64,000 bases of DNA from Micromonospora sp. Llam0 (GTDB lineage Bacteria; Actinomycetota; Actinomycetes; Mycobacteriales; Micromonosporaceae). Below are positions 8,250 through 16,065 of the stretch, piece by piece (position 1 is the first letter of the stretch; each line of letters opens with the position of its first letter). The translations under genes and the position numbers were made by a program. The stretch lies in the NCBI RefSeq assembly GCF_003751085.1, contig NZ_RJJY01000002.1, forward strand, positions 868,001 to 932,000, read 5' to 3'. A model generated the notes under the pieces. That model ran no database searches and was not told where the DNA came from. It saw only the letters and a program-made list of their open reading frames with translations.

Positions 8250-8321
8250 AGGGTAGGCGGACGACGGGCCGCCCACCAGTTCGCCCCGTCGTGCCGGCGC
8301 GTCGGCACGGTCGGTTAGCGT
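8250..8321. promoter_or_regulatory. Divergent leaderless promoters (NUDIX / oxidoreductase)
   Basis: The minus-strand TACCCT (8250-8255) is 6 nt from GTG 8243. The plus-strand TAGCGT (8316-8321) is 7 nt from ATG 8329. Both fit the actinobacterial leaderless arrangement, with the start codon at or next to the transcription start. The two start codons are 85 bp apart. Confidence 0.6.
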
Positions 8322-8328
8322 GCTGGGC

Positions 8329-9300
8329 ATGACACGTTGGGGAATTCTGGCCACCGGCGGCATCGCCGCCCGCTTCGTCGAGGACCTGCGGCTGCTGCCC
8401 GACGCCGAGGTGCTGGCCGTCGGCTCCCGCTCCACGCCCGCCGCCCGGGCATTCGCCGACCGGTTCGACATCCCGAGGGCGTACGGGTCGTGGGCGGAGC
8501 TGGCGGCGGACACCGACGTCGACGTCGTCTACGTGGCGACCCCGCACTCCGCGCACCACGCCGCCACGATGACCTGCCTCACGGCCGGTCGGGCGGTGCT
8601 CTGCGAGAAGCCGTTCACCCTCGACCTGGCGACCAGCACCGAGCTGGTGGAGACCGCCCGCGACCGCGACGTGTTCCTGATGGAAGCGATGTGGATGCGC
8701 TGCAACCCGACCATCCGGCGGGTGTGCGAGCTGATCGCCGACGGGGCGATCGGCGAGGTGACCGCCATTCACGCGGACTTCGGGCTGGCCGGCCCGTTCG
8801 CCCCGGAGAGCCGGCTGCGGGACCCCGCGCAGGGCGGTGGTGCGCTGCTGGACCTCGGGGTGTATCCGGTGAGCCTGGCGCATCTGGTCCTCGGCCGGCC
8901 GGACTCGGTGCACTCCTGGGCACAGCTCACCCCGGAGGGCGTGGACCAGAACACCGGCGTCCTACTGGGCTACGGCAGCGGCGCGGTGGCGGCGCTGACC
9001 TGTGGGCTGGTCGGTGCGACCGCGGTCGCGGCGACGATCACCGGCAGCACGGGGCGGATCGCGCTGCCGGACCCGTTCTTCTGCCCGAGTGAGTTCACCC
9101 TGCGCCGGGCCGGCTCCGATCCGGAAACCATCCGGGTGGTGGAGCCGGCCGGCAACGGCTACCAGTACGAGGCGGCCGAGGTGCAGCGGTGTCTGACCGC
9201 CGGGCTGCGGGAGAGCCCGTTGGTGCCGCCCGCGGTGAGCCTCGAGGTGATGGAGTTGCTGGACACGATCCGGGGCCAGATCGGCGTCAGCTACCCCTGA
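8329..9300 (+). CDS. Gfo/Idh/MocA-family oxidoreductase
   Basis: NAD(P)-dependent dehydrogenase of the sugar/cyclitol type, 323 aa from ATG 8329. The Rossmann start is MTRWGILATGGIAARF (GxGxxA-like). The family's catalytic-site sequence CEKPFTLDL (about 99-107) contains the conserved Lys-Pro. The substrate-binding alpha/beta domain follows, with GGGALLDLGVYPVSLAHLVLG. It resembles dihydrodiol/xylose dehydrogenase-like members. The substrate is unknown. It stands alone, convergent with the ArsR fusion gene. Confidence 0.9.
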   Translation: MTRWGILATGGIAARFVEDLRLLPDAEVLAVGSRSTPAARAFADRFDIPRAYGSWAELAADTDVDVVYVATPHSAHHAATMTCLTAGRAVLCEKPFTLDLATSTELVETARDRDVFLMEAMWMRCNPTIRRVCELIADGAIGEVTAIHADFGLAGPFAPESRLRDPAQGGGALLDLGVYPVSLAHLVLGRPDSVHSWAQLTPEGVDQNTGVLLGYGSGAVAALTCGLVGATAVAATITGSTGRIALPDPFFCPSEFTLRRAGSDPETIRVVEPAGNGYQYEAAEVQRCLTAGLRESPLVPPAVSLEVMELLDTIRGQIGVSYP

Positions 9301-9325
9301 GCGGGTTCGGACACGACAGCCGGGG

Positions 9326-10669
9326 TCACGAGCGGGTGGCTACCCCGAGTTGGTCAAGCAGGTCACGGACGCGGCGCTCCACGGCGTCGCGGATCGGGCG
9401 GATGTCGGCGACACCCAGGCCGGCCGGGTCGTCGAAGCTCCAGTCCTCGTAGCGTTTGCCGGGCAGTACCGGGCAGGCGTCACCGCAGCCCATGGTGACG
9501 ACGACGTCGGCGGCGGCCACCACCTCCTCGGTCCACGGCTTCGGGTACTCGCCGGTGATGTCGATGCCGCGCTCGGCCATCGCGGCGACCACCGCCGGAT
9601 TGACCTCGATGCCCGGATCGGATCCACCGGACCAGGCGACCGCACGGTCCCCGGCGAGGTGGGTGAAGAAGCCGAGGGCCATCTGTGAGCGGCCGGCGTT
9701 GTGGACGCAGAGGAACAGCACGATCGGCCGGTCGTCGCTGCGCAGCCCTTCGACCCGGGCCAACGCGGTGAGCCGCTGCCGGGCGAACCGCTCGGCGAGC
9801 AGCGGCAGGAAGTGGACGACGGTGCTGTGCGCGGCGAACTGGTCGTAGCTGGTGTGCAGGAACCGTTCGATGGTCTCGGCTCCGTAGACACCGTCGAACT
9901 CGTTGCGCAGCCGGACGGCGGCGGTGTGCAGGGCGGTGGTCTGGTCCATCGACAGGTCGGGGCGTCGGTGCGCGGTGACGTCGGTCATAACTTCTCCGTA
10001 GGTGATGGCGGGTGCCAGCCGGTCGACCCGGTCGGCGAGGTCCGCGAGGGCCGCTTCGAACGCGGCGTCGTCGTCGACTCGGGTCGGGTCGGGTACGGCC
10101 CAGTGCAGTCGCGGGTTGGAGTGGTCGGCGAGGGTCTCGTGGGCGTTGTCGCAGACGGCGACGATCAGGTCGTTGGGGCGGAGCACGTCGTCGAGGCGTA
10201 CCGGTGGGATTTCCGGCACGGTGAGGCCGTGCCGGTGGGCGACCCGGATGGCCCGTGGGTGGATGCGGTTGGCCGGGTCGGTGCCGGCCGAGGCGGCCGG
10301 CACCGGGCTGCGCCGCCGCCAGAGAGCGGCGGCAAGGTGCGACCGCGCGGAGTTGGCGGTGCAGACGAACATCACCCGGGCGGCGGTTCTGGCCGGTTGC
10401 GGATGCAGCCCGAGGAGCGCGTCGGGGACGAGCCGGACGTACGTGCGTCGGCGGTCGCCCTCGGACCGGATCCGGCGCAGCAGCCCGCAGTCCTGCAGCA
10501 CCTTGAGGTGGTGGGCGACCAGGTTGGTCGGCAGGTCAAGCCTCCTGGCGATTTCGCCAGGAGCGGCGTCGGCGACCAGCAGGATGTCGACGATCGCCAG
10601 CCGGGACGGATCGCCGAGCGCGGCGTGCACCCGGGCTCGATCCTCAAGGGTAAAATTTTCAGCTAACAT
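9326..10669 (-). CDS. ArsR repressor fused to two LMW-phosphatase/arsenate-reductase domains
   Basis: The product is 447 aa from ATG 10669. Residues about 1-85 are an ArsR winged helix (LEDRARVHAALGDPSRLAIVDILL, LVAHHLKVLQDCGLL). Residues 95-225 are a low-molecular-weight phosphatase fold with CTANSARS (Cx5R). Residues 240-300 are an all-helical segment (LRNEFDGVYGAETIERFLHTSY) typical of the N-terminal domain of actinobacterial ArsC. Residues 308-445 are a full ArsC with CVHNAGRS and MGCGDACPVLPGKRYEDW. Upstream readings to 10780 would run through the -10 hexamer TACGAT and the operator-like repeat, so the shorter start is preferred. The likely role is arsenic-responsive repression coupled to arsenate reduction. 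Confidence 0.88.
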   Translation of the reverse strand: MLAENFTLEDRARVHAALGDPSRLAIVDILLVADAAPGEIARRLDLPTNLVAHHLKVLQDCGLLRRIRSEGDRRRTYVRLVPDALLGLHPQPARTAARVMFVCTANSARSHLAAALWRRRSPVPAASAGTDPANRIHPRAIRVAHRHGLTVPEIPPVRLDDVLRPNDLIVAVCDNAHETLADHSNPRLHWAVPDPTRVDDDAAFEAALADLADRVDRLAPAITYGEVMTDVTAHRRPDLSMDQTTALHTAAVRLRNEFDGVYGAETIERFLHTSYDQFAAHSTVVHFLPLLAERFARQRLTALARVEGLRSDDRPIVLFLCVHNAGRSQMALGFFTHLAGDRAVAWSGGSDPGIEVNPAVVAAMAERGIDITGEYPKPWTEEVVAAADVVVTMGCGDACPVLPGKRYEDWSFDDPAGLGVADIRPIRDAVERRVRDLLDQLGVATRS

Positions 10670-10800
10670 CGACTCAATGATGACTGAGCTATCGTACCGA
10701 AGCAACCCGTCTGTACCCGGCGAACTGGTGGCCGGACCGGCCGGCATGTGATCTATGTCAAGAGTTGCGGACGCTGTCACTCGGTCGTGATTGAATCATC
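10670..10800. promoter_or_regulatory. Divergent ars promoter/operator region
   Basis: On the minus strand TACGAT (about 10693-10698) is followed by the inverted repeat CTCAGTCATCATTGAG, about 5 nt before the fusion-gene ATG. This is a normal place for a repressor operator. On the plus strand an 11-bp near-palindrome, TGATTGAATCA (10788-10798), lies at the start of arsR. The palindrome CTGATATCAG (10805-10814) follows. ArsR autoregulation of both arms is inferred. Confidence 0.5.
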
Positions 10801-11108
10801 TTGTGCTGATATCAGATGCGCCTGATGTGTTGCGCCTGCTGGCCGACCCGCTGCGCGCGCAACTCGTCGGGCTGCTGGCCCAGGGGCCGGCGTGCACCTG
10901 CCACCTGGTCGACGACACCGGCGCCAAGCAGCCGAACGTCTCCAACCACCTGCGGTTGCTGCGCGAAGCCGGCCTGGTGACGGCCGAAGCGTACGGCCGG
11001 TTCACCTATTACCGACTGGTGCCCGAGGCGCTGCGCGCCGCCGCGACGCACTTGGCCGACCTCGCCGACCAGGCCACCGCCAACGCCGAATCCCGCCGGG
11101 AGTGCTGA
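10791..11108 (+). CDS. arsR: ArsR-family arsenic-responsive repressor
   Basis: The product is 105 aa from TTG 10791; GTG 10803 is an alternative start four codons later. The winged helix contains LADPLRAQLVGLLAQGPACTCHLVDDTG and the recognition helix QPNVSNHLRLLREAGLV. The CTC (C-x-C) pair at the start of the DNA-binding helix is the classic ArsR As(III)/Sb(III) site, and a Cys is also the last residue. The stop abuts the ATG of the ACR3 gene, so the two are cotranscribed. It is divergent from a second ArsR domain in the fusion protein. Confidence 0.88.
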   Translation: MNHLVLISDAPDVLRLLADPLRAQLVGLLAQGPACTCHLVDDTGAKQPNVSNHLRLLREAGLVTAEAYGRFTYYRLVPEALRAAATHLADLADQATANAESRREC

Positions 11109-12206
11109 ATGACCGCCACCGAAACCCGCGGCGCGATGGCCGGCCTGTCGCGCCTCGACCGGTTCCTCCCGCTGTGGATCGGGCTGGCGATGGTCGCCGG
11201 GCTCGCCCTGGGCCGGCTCGTGCCCGGTCTGGACTCCGCGCTGGAGGCGGTGCAGATCGGCGGCATCTCGTTGCCGATCGGGCTCGGCCTGCTGATCATG
11301 ATGTATCCGGTGCTGGCCAAGGTGCGCTACGACCGCCTCGGCACGGTCACCGCCGACCGCCGGCTGCTGGTCTCCTCGCTGGTGCTCAACTGGATCGTCG
11401 GCCCGGCCCTGATGTTCGCCCTGGCCTGGATCTTCCTGGCCGACCACGCCGAGTACCGCACCGGCCTGATCATCGTCGGTCTGGCCCGGTGCATCGCCAT
11501 GGTGATCATCTGGAACGACCTGGCGTGCGGAGACCGGGAGGCCGCCGCCGTCCTGGTCGCGCTCAACTCGATGTTCCAGGTCCTGGCGTTCGGTGTGCTC
11601 GGCTGGTTCTACCTGTCGGTGCTACCCGAGTGGCTCAACCTCGCCGGGGAACCGTTACGCGTCTCAGCCTGGGAGATCGCGGCAAACGTACTGGTCTTCC
11701 TCGGCATCCCGCTACTGGCCGGCTACCTCACCCGCCGGTTCGGCGAGCGGGCCAAGGGCCGGCACTGGTACGAGACCCGGTTCATCCCACGGATCGGGCC
11801 GGTCGCGCTCTACGGGCTGCTGTTCACCATCGTGATCCTGTTCGCGCTGCAGGGTGACGCGATCACCGGGCAACCGTGGGACGTGGCCCTGATCGCCGTA
11901 CCGCTACTGGCCTACTTCGCCCTGATGTGGGCCGGCGCGTTCCTGCTCGGCCGGGCGATCGGGCTGCGATACGAACGCACCACGACCCTGGCGTTCACCG
12001 CAGCCGGCAACAACTTCGAGCTGGCGATCGCCGTAGCCATCGGCACCTTCGGCGTGACCAGCGGCCAGGCGCTCGCCGGCGTGGTCGGCCCGCTGATCGA
12101 GGTGCCGGTGCTGGTCGCCCTGGTATACCTGAGCCTCGCGCTACGTCGGCGGATGTTCCCGGCGGAGCCGTCCGCCCCGTCGCCCGTCACCGTTGGAAAG
12201 GGATAG
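11109..12206 (+). CDS. acr3: ACR3-family arsenite efflux permease
   Basis: Membrane arsenite exporter, 365 aa with about ten hydrophobic segments. The hallmarks are LARCIAMVIIWNDLACGD, with the catalytically important conserved Cys in helix 4, and the late-helix motif TAAGNNFELAIAVAIGTFG. It starts immediately after the arsR stop with no gap. The product pumps out the arsenite made by ArsC (12214) and by the fusion protein. Confidence 0.95.
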   Translation: MTATETRGAMAGLSRLDRFLPLWIGLAMVAGLALGRLVPGLDSALEAVQIGGISLPIGLGLLIMMYPVLAKVRYDRLGTVTADRRLLVSSLVLNWIVGPALMFALAWIFLADHAEYRTGLIIVGLARCIAMVIIWNDLACGDREAAAVLVALNSMFQVLAFGVLGWFYLSVLPEWLNLAGEPLRVSAWEIAANVLVFLGIPLLAGYLTRRFGERAKGRHWYETRFIPRIGPVALYGLLFTIVILFALQGDAITGQPWDVALIAVPLLAYFALMWAGAFLLGRAIGLRYERTTTLAFTAAGNNFELAIAVAIGTFGVTSGQALAGVVGPLIEVPVLVALVYLSLALRRRMFPAEPSAPSPVTVGKG

Positions 12207-12213
12207 CCGACCC

Positions 12214-12633
12214 ATGGCAGGTAAGCCCAGTGTGCTGTTCGTCTGCGTCCACAACGCGGGCCGGTCCCAGATGGCCGCCGGCTGGCTGCGTCACCTCGGC
12301 GGCGACGCGGTCGAGGTCCGCTCGGCCGGCTCCGCGCCGGCCGAGTCGGTCAACCCGGCGGCGGTCGAGGCGATGCGCGAGGTCGGCATCGACATCACCG
12401 ACCAGACGCCGAAGCTGCTGGAGTGGTCCACCGCCGAGTCCTCGGACGTAATCGTCACGATGGGCTGCGGCGACGCCTGCCCGGTCTTTCCCGGCAAGCG
12501 GTACGAGGACTGGCAGCTGACCGACCCGGCCGGCAAGGGCGTCGAGGCGGTCCGGCCGATCCGCGACGAGATCCGCCGCCGGGTCGAGGCGCTGCTCGCC
12601 GACCTGGTGCCGGCCGGCCGACCCGGCGGCTGA
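12214..12633 (+). CDS. arsC: Arsenate reductase ArsC (LMW-phosphatase type)
   Basis: The product is 139 aa. Active site VCVHNAGRS (catalytic Cys about 11, Arg about 17) is followed by VTMGCGDACPVFPGKRYEDW, carrying the resolving-type Cys, and PIRDEIRRRVEALL. Actinobacterial ArsC proteins of this kind use mycothiol/mycoredoxin, which agrees with mshD at the left edge; the electron donor is inferred. ATG 12214 is chosen because GGAAAGG precedes it; a TTG seven codons earlier is possible. Third cistron of arsR-acr3-arsC. Confidence 0.93.
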   Translation: MAGKPSVLFVCVHNAGRSQMAAGWLRHLGGDAVEVRSAGSAPAESVNPAAVEAMREVGIDITDQTPKLLEWSTAESSDVIVTMGCGDACPVFPGKRYEDWQLTDPAGKGVEAVRPIRDEIRRRVEALLADLVPAGRPGG

Positions 12634-12650
12634 GCGCCACCGGGCCCGGG

Positions 12651-13655
12651 TCAGCTGAACAGCGGACGGACGACGAAGTACATCACCGCGCCGATGCTGC
12701 CGGCCGCCGGGAAGGTCAGGATCCAGGCGCCGACGATGTTCCCGGCGACGTTCCACCGTACGGCTGACAGCCGCTTGGTCACCCCGACGCCCATGATCGC
12801 CGAGGTGATGGTGTGCGTGGTGGAGATCGGCGCGCCGAGCACCAGGGCGTTGAAGTAGAGCACCGAGCTGGCGACGGTCTCGGCGGCGAACCCCTCCGGC
12901 GGCCGCAGGTCGATGATCTTGCGACCGAGGGTACGGATGATCCGCCAGCCACCGGCGTAGGTGCCCAGCGCCAGCACGGTCGCCGAGGTCCAGAAGACCC
13001 ACTCCGGGATGGTTTCGGCGTCCGACTGGAAGCCACCGACGAACAGCGCCAGCACCACGATGCCGATGGTCTTCGCGGCGTCCTGCATGCCGTGCCCGAC
13101 CGACATCGCCGCTGCCGAGATTCCCTGCGCGATCCGGAAGCCCCGGTTGAGCTTGCCCGGATGGCCGTTGCGGAAGATCCACTGCACAGCGAGCATGACC
13201 AGGAAGCCGAGGCCGAAGCCGACCAGCGGGGAGAGCACCATCGGTGCCACCACGTCGCTGGCGATGCCGCCCCACAGCACGGTGCCGGAGGCGGCGATGG
13301 TGGAGCCGACCAGGCCACCGATCAACGCGTGGGACGACGACGACGGCAGACCGAAGTACCAGGTGATCAGGTTCCAGGTGATCGCGCCGACCACACCGGC
13401 GAAGACGATGCCGAGGCTGGAGACGCCGGCCGGCAGTTCGACCAGGCCGCTTCCGACGGTCTTGGCCACCTCGGCGCCGAAGTGGGCGCCGATGAAGTTG
13501 CCGATGGCGGCCATGATCAGGGCGACCCGTGGGGTGAGTGCCCGGGTGGAGATGCTGGTGGCGATGGCGTTGGCCGCGTCGTGGAACCCGTTGGTGTAGT
13601 CGAAGACCATGGCAACGGTGATCACCGCGAGGACGGCGATGAGTTCGGCGCTCAC
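12651..13655 (-). CDS. pit: PiT-family inorganic phosphate transporter
   Basis: Low-affinity, proton/metal-phosphate symporter, 334 aa. The N-terminal PiT motif FDYTNGFHDAANAIATSISTRAL and the C-terminal repeat GAPISTTHTITSAIMGVG are the two inverted signature halves of the family. About ten membrane segments can be seen. The GTG start lies 5 bp after the DUF47 gene stop, the usual pair in actinobacteria. The operon probably responds to the PHO box at 14424-14445. It ends convergently with arsC. Confidence 0.95.
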   Translation of the reverse strand: MSAELIAVLAVITVAMVFDYTNGFHDAANAIATSISTRALTPRVALIMAAIGNFIGAHFGAEVAKTVGSGLVELPAGVSSLGIVFAGVVGAITWNLITWYFGLPSSSSHALIGGLVGSTIAASGTVLWGGIASDVVAPMVLSPLVGFGLGFLVMLAVQWIFRNGHPGKLNRGFRIAQGISAAAMSVGHGMQDAAKTIGIVVLALFVGGFQSDAETIPEWVFWTSATVLALGTYAGGWRIIRTLGRKIIDLRPPEGFAAETVASSVLYFNALVLGAPISTTHTITSAIMGVGVTKRLSAVRWNVAGNIVGAWILTFPAAGSIGAVMYFVVRPLFS

Positions 13656-13660
13656 CCGGC

Positions 13661-14287
13661 TCAGGACTCCTTGACCGCGATGGTCTCGACTGTGTTGGCC
13701 ACGTGCTCGAAGGCGTCGCAGGCGGCCTCCAGCTCGTCGGCGACCTCCTTCATCTTCAGCACGGTGAGTGCGTCGTACTCGCCGGAGAAGAGCCGGACCA
13801 GCAGCATCCGGTACGCCCGATCACCCTCGTTCTCCAGCCGGTTGCACTCGATCCAGTAGTCCTTCAGATCCTTCATCGCCCGCAGCCGGGGCATCGCGTC
13901 GGCGGTCACCCGGGCCTGCTGGTCGAGCACCGCGATCAGCTCGTGCATCTCCCGGGGCAGCGACGGCAGCTGGGTCAACCCGTAAAGGTAGAGCAGGTTG
14001 CCGACCGCCTCCAGGTGGTCCATCACGTCGTCGAGCTGGCTGCCGAGCCGGTAGATGTCCTCCCGGTCGAACGGGGTGATGAACGCCGAGTTGATCTTCT
14101 TGTAGAGGTCGTGGGTGATCTGGTCGCTGTCGTGCTCGACCTCGGTGAGCCGCTCGCTGACCGACTGGACGTCGACCCCGGGCAGGGCGAGTTCGTTGAG
14201 CAGCTCGGTGCCCCGCATGAGGTTCCGCGCGGCCTTGGTGAACAGTTCATAGAAGGCGCCCTCGACCGGGCGGAAGGAGAACTTCAC
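13661..14287 (-). CDS. DUF47 (PhoU-like) partner of PiT transporter
   Basis: The product is 208 aa and reads VKFSFRPVEGAFYELFTKAA from GTG 14287; longer readings add an unsupported basic leader. It is an all-helical PhoU-like fold with the metal-binding pattern LTEVEHDSDQITHDLYKKIN near residue 50 and IECNRLENEGDRAYR near 155. DUF47 proteins pair with PiT transporters and are thought to regulate their activity. The pit start is only 5 bp downstream. Confidence 0.9.
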   Translation of the reverse strand: MKFSFRPVEGAFYELFTKAARNLMRGTELLNELALPGVDVQSVSERLTEVEHDSDQITHDLYKKINSAFITPFDREDIYRLGSQLDDVMDHLEAVGNLLYLYGLTQLPSLPREMHELIAVLDQQARVTADAMPRLRAMKDLKDYWIECNRLENEGDRAYRMLLVRLFSGEYDALTVLKMKEVADELEAACDAFEHVANTVETIAVKES

Positions 14288-14423
14288 AGCGCAGACCTCG
14301 TCGGAGACGGTGGGGAACAGGGGCTGGCCACGGGAAACGCCCGCGCGCACTGCAGGGAATGCTAGGGAACAGTGAATCGCGTCTGCTCGCGGCCCACCCC
14401 CGTACACCTACGAGTCAGTCTCT

Positions 14424-14445
14424 GTTCATCCGCCGTTCACTTTCA
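14424..14445 (+). promoter_or_regulatory. PHO box overlapping the ppk2 3' end
   Basis: GTTCATCCGCC (14424-14434) and GTTCACTTTCA (14435-14445) are consecutive 11-bp units, nearly identical to the box before pstB. The site covers the last codons of ppk2 and lies about 137 bp upstream of the DUF47-pit operon on the opposite strand. The repeats point away from that operon, so the regulated promoter is uncertain. Confidence 0.55.
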
Positions 14446-15334
14446 GCCCGTCCCCGGCGAGCAGCCGGGCATGCTCCTTGCGCAGGTCGAACCGGGCCGG
14501 CGGGTAGCTCAGCTCCAGATCCGCGAAATGCTCCCGGAGCAGGTGCGCCAGCGCCCAGTCCCGGTACCACTTGCGGTCGGCCGGCACCACGAACCAGGGC
14601 GCGGCGTCCGTGGCACACCGGCTCAACGCCTCCGTGTACGCGGCCTGGTAGTCCGGCCACTTGGTACGCGCGTCCACGTCCCCCGGGTGGTACTTCCAGT
14701 GCTTGGTCGGGTCGGTCAACCGGGACAGCAGCCGCTCCCGCTGCTCCCCGTAGGAGATGTGCAGGAACACCTTGATCAGCACGAACCCCTCGTCGGCCAG
14801 CCCGGCCTCGAATTCGTTGATCTCGTCGTACCGGGCCCGCCAGGTCTCCTCCGGCACCAGCGACTCGACCCGTACCACCAGGACGTCCTCGTAGTGTGAC
14901 CGATCGAACACCCCGACCTGGCCGGCGCCCGGCAACGCCCGGCGGATCCGCCACAGGAAGTGGTGCCCCAGCTCCTCCTCGGTAGGTGGCCCGAACGCCC
15001 GGATCTGCAGGCCGAGCGGATTCATCGCGCCGGCCACCCGCTTCACCGCGCCGCCCTTGCCGCCGCAGTCCATCGCCTGCAGCACCAGCAGCATCCGCCG
15101 ACCGGCCGCGTCGCCGGCAACCGCCTGGGCGTGCAGCATCTCCTGCTGCTCGGCCAACTCGTCGCCGATCCGGCGGACCTCGGCGCGGGCCCACGACTTG
15201 CGGTCCGGCCCGGTCACCGACAGCGCCGGCAGCCCCGGCGTCGACCTCGGGTCGATCGCGGACAGGTCGACCGGCCGGCCGGCGCCGACCCGAAGCAGTT
15301 CCCGGACAGGTGGCTCGTACAGGTCAGCAGTCAT
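14426..15334 (-). CDS. ppk2: Polyphosphate kinase 2 (PPK2) family protein
   Basis: Transfers phosphate between polyphosphate and nucleotides, 302 aa. Walker A-like LQAMDCGGKGGAVKRV is at about 86-101 and Walker B VGVFDRSHYEDVLVVRV at about 141-157. The lid region has HISYGEQRERLLSRLTDPTKHWKYHPGD. The single-domain length and DRSHYEDVL match PPK2 class enzymes; the preferred nucleotide (ADP, GDP or AMP) cannot be read from sequence. The 3' end carries a PHO box, and the gene sits beside the PiT/DUF47 pair, forming a phosphate storage/uptake block. Confidence 0.92.
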   Translation of the reverse strand: MTADLYEPPVRELLRVGAGRPVDLSAIDPRSTPGLPALSVTGPDRKSWARAEVRRIGDELAEQQEMLHAQAVAGDAAGRRMLLVLQAMDCGGKGGAVKRVAGAMNPLGLQIRAFGPPTEEELGHHFLWRIRRALPGAGQVGVFDRSHYEDVLVVRVESLVPEETWRARYDEINEFEAGLADEGFVLIKVFLHISYGEQRERLLSRLTDPTKHWKYHPGDVDARTKWPDYQAAYTEALSRCATDAAPWFVVPADRKWYRDWALAHLLREHFADLELSYPPARFDLRKEHARLLAGDGLKVNGG

Positions 15335-15427
15335 CCGACGATCATCACCCAGCCGGCCCCCGGCCGACCAGCCGACCGCTACCCGACCGGCCGGCCACCC
15401 GACCGGCCAACCGGCGAGCCGGTCGGG

Positions 15428-15934
15428 TCAGCAGACCAGCGCCAGCCACTTCCGGTAGGCCGAGGCGAACGGCTCGGTGCCGTCACCGAGCGCGTCCTGC
15501 AACCAGCGGGCGGCGGCCCAGGCCGACTCCACCACGTCCTCCGGGTAGCCGTACCGCGCCCGGTGCTCGGCGAACTCGTCCTCGTCGCGCAGCTCCACGA
15601 GGCCGGTCGCCCGGCGCCGCACCACATCAAGATCAAGATCAATGAGGTGTACGGTGGACTCGTCCTCCCAGCGGGCCGGGCTGGCGATGTCGCAGTAGAC
15701 CTCACTGGTGCGCGGCGGCGGGTTGAACATGCAGGTCCACCACTGCTCACGCGGCACCAGCAAGACGAACGGGATCTGCTCCACCGACGGGCGACCGTGG
15801 TAGATCGACTCGGTGCCCCGGGGCACGCCGAGCCACACGCCGACCTCGTCCTCAGTCAACCGGCGGGCAGGGTAGTCGCGGTGGGCCGAACCGTCGTACT
15901 TGCGATAGACCACCCGTACGACATCGCTGGACAT
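15428..15934 (-). CDS. DUF402 domain protein
   Basis: The product is 168 aa from ATG 15934, with TAAGGT 7 nt upstream (leaderless). The segment STVHLIDLDLDVVRRRATGLVELRDEDEFAEH contains the Asp/Glu pattern conserved in DUF402, a family that includes nucleoside diphosphatases and FomD. The earlier strands contain REQWWTCMFNPP, also typical. A phosphohydrolase activity is possible but unproven. Confidence 0.82.
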   Translation of the reverse strand: MSSDVVRVVYRKYDGSAHRDYPARRLTEDEVGVWLGVPRGTESIYHGRPSVEQIPFVLLVPREQWWTCMFNPPPRTSEVYCDIASPARWEDESTVHLIDLDLDVVRRRATGLVELRDEDEFAEHRARYGYPEDVVESAWAAARWLQDALGDGTEPFASAYRKWLALVC

Positions 15935-15941
15935 GTGTCGC

Positions 15942-16059
15942 ACCTTAACCGATGGCCGCCCACCGGAAGGCAACGTGCAGGTGACGCCCGGGTGCCCGCG
16001 ACGGCACCGGCGGCACGCTGTGGATGACCGCCCGGGACGACGCTGGTGATCGGTACTGT
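15942..16059. promoter_or_regulatory. Divergent leaderless promoters (DUF402 / helicase)
   Basis: The minus-strand TAAGGT (15942-15947) is 7 nt from ATG 15934. The plus-strand TACTGT (16054-16059) is 6 nt from GTG 16066. Neither gene has a Shine-Dalgarno sequence. Confidence 0.6.
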
Positions 16060-16065
16060 CACCGG

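Noticed and set aside
9326..10669. Possibility that the ArsR-phosphatase fusion is a frameshift or assembly artefact
   Set aside because: Reading is continuous, linkers between domains are of plausible length and composition, and each domain has intact motifs. The same frame carries all of them.
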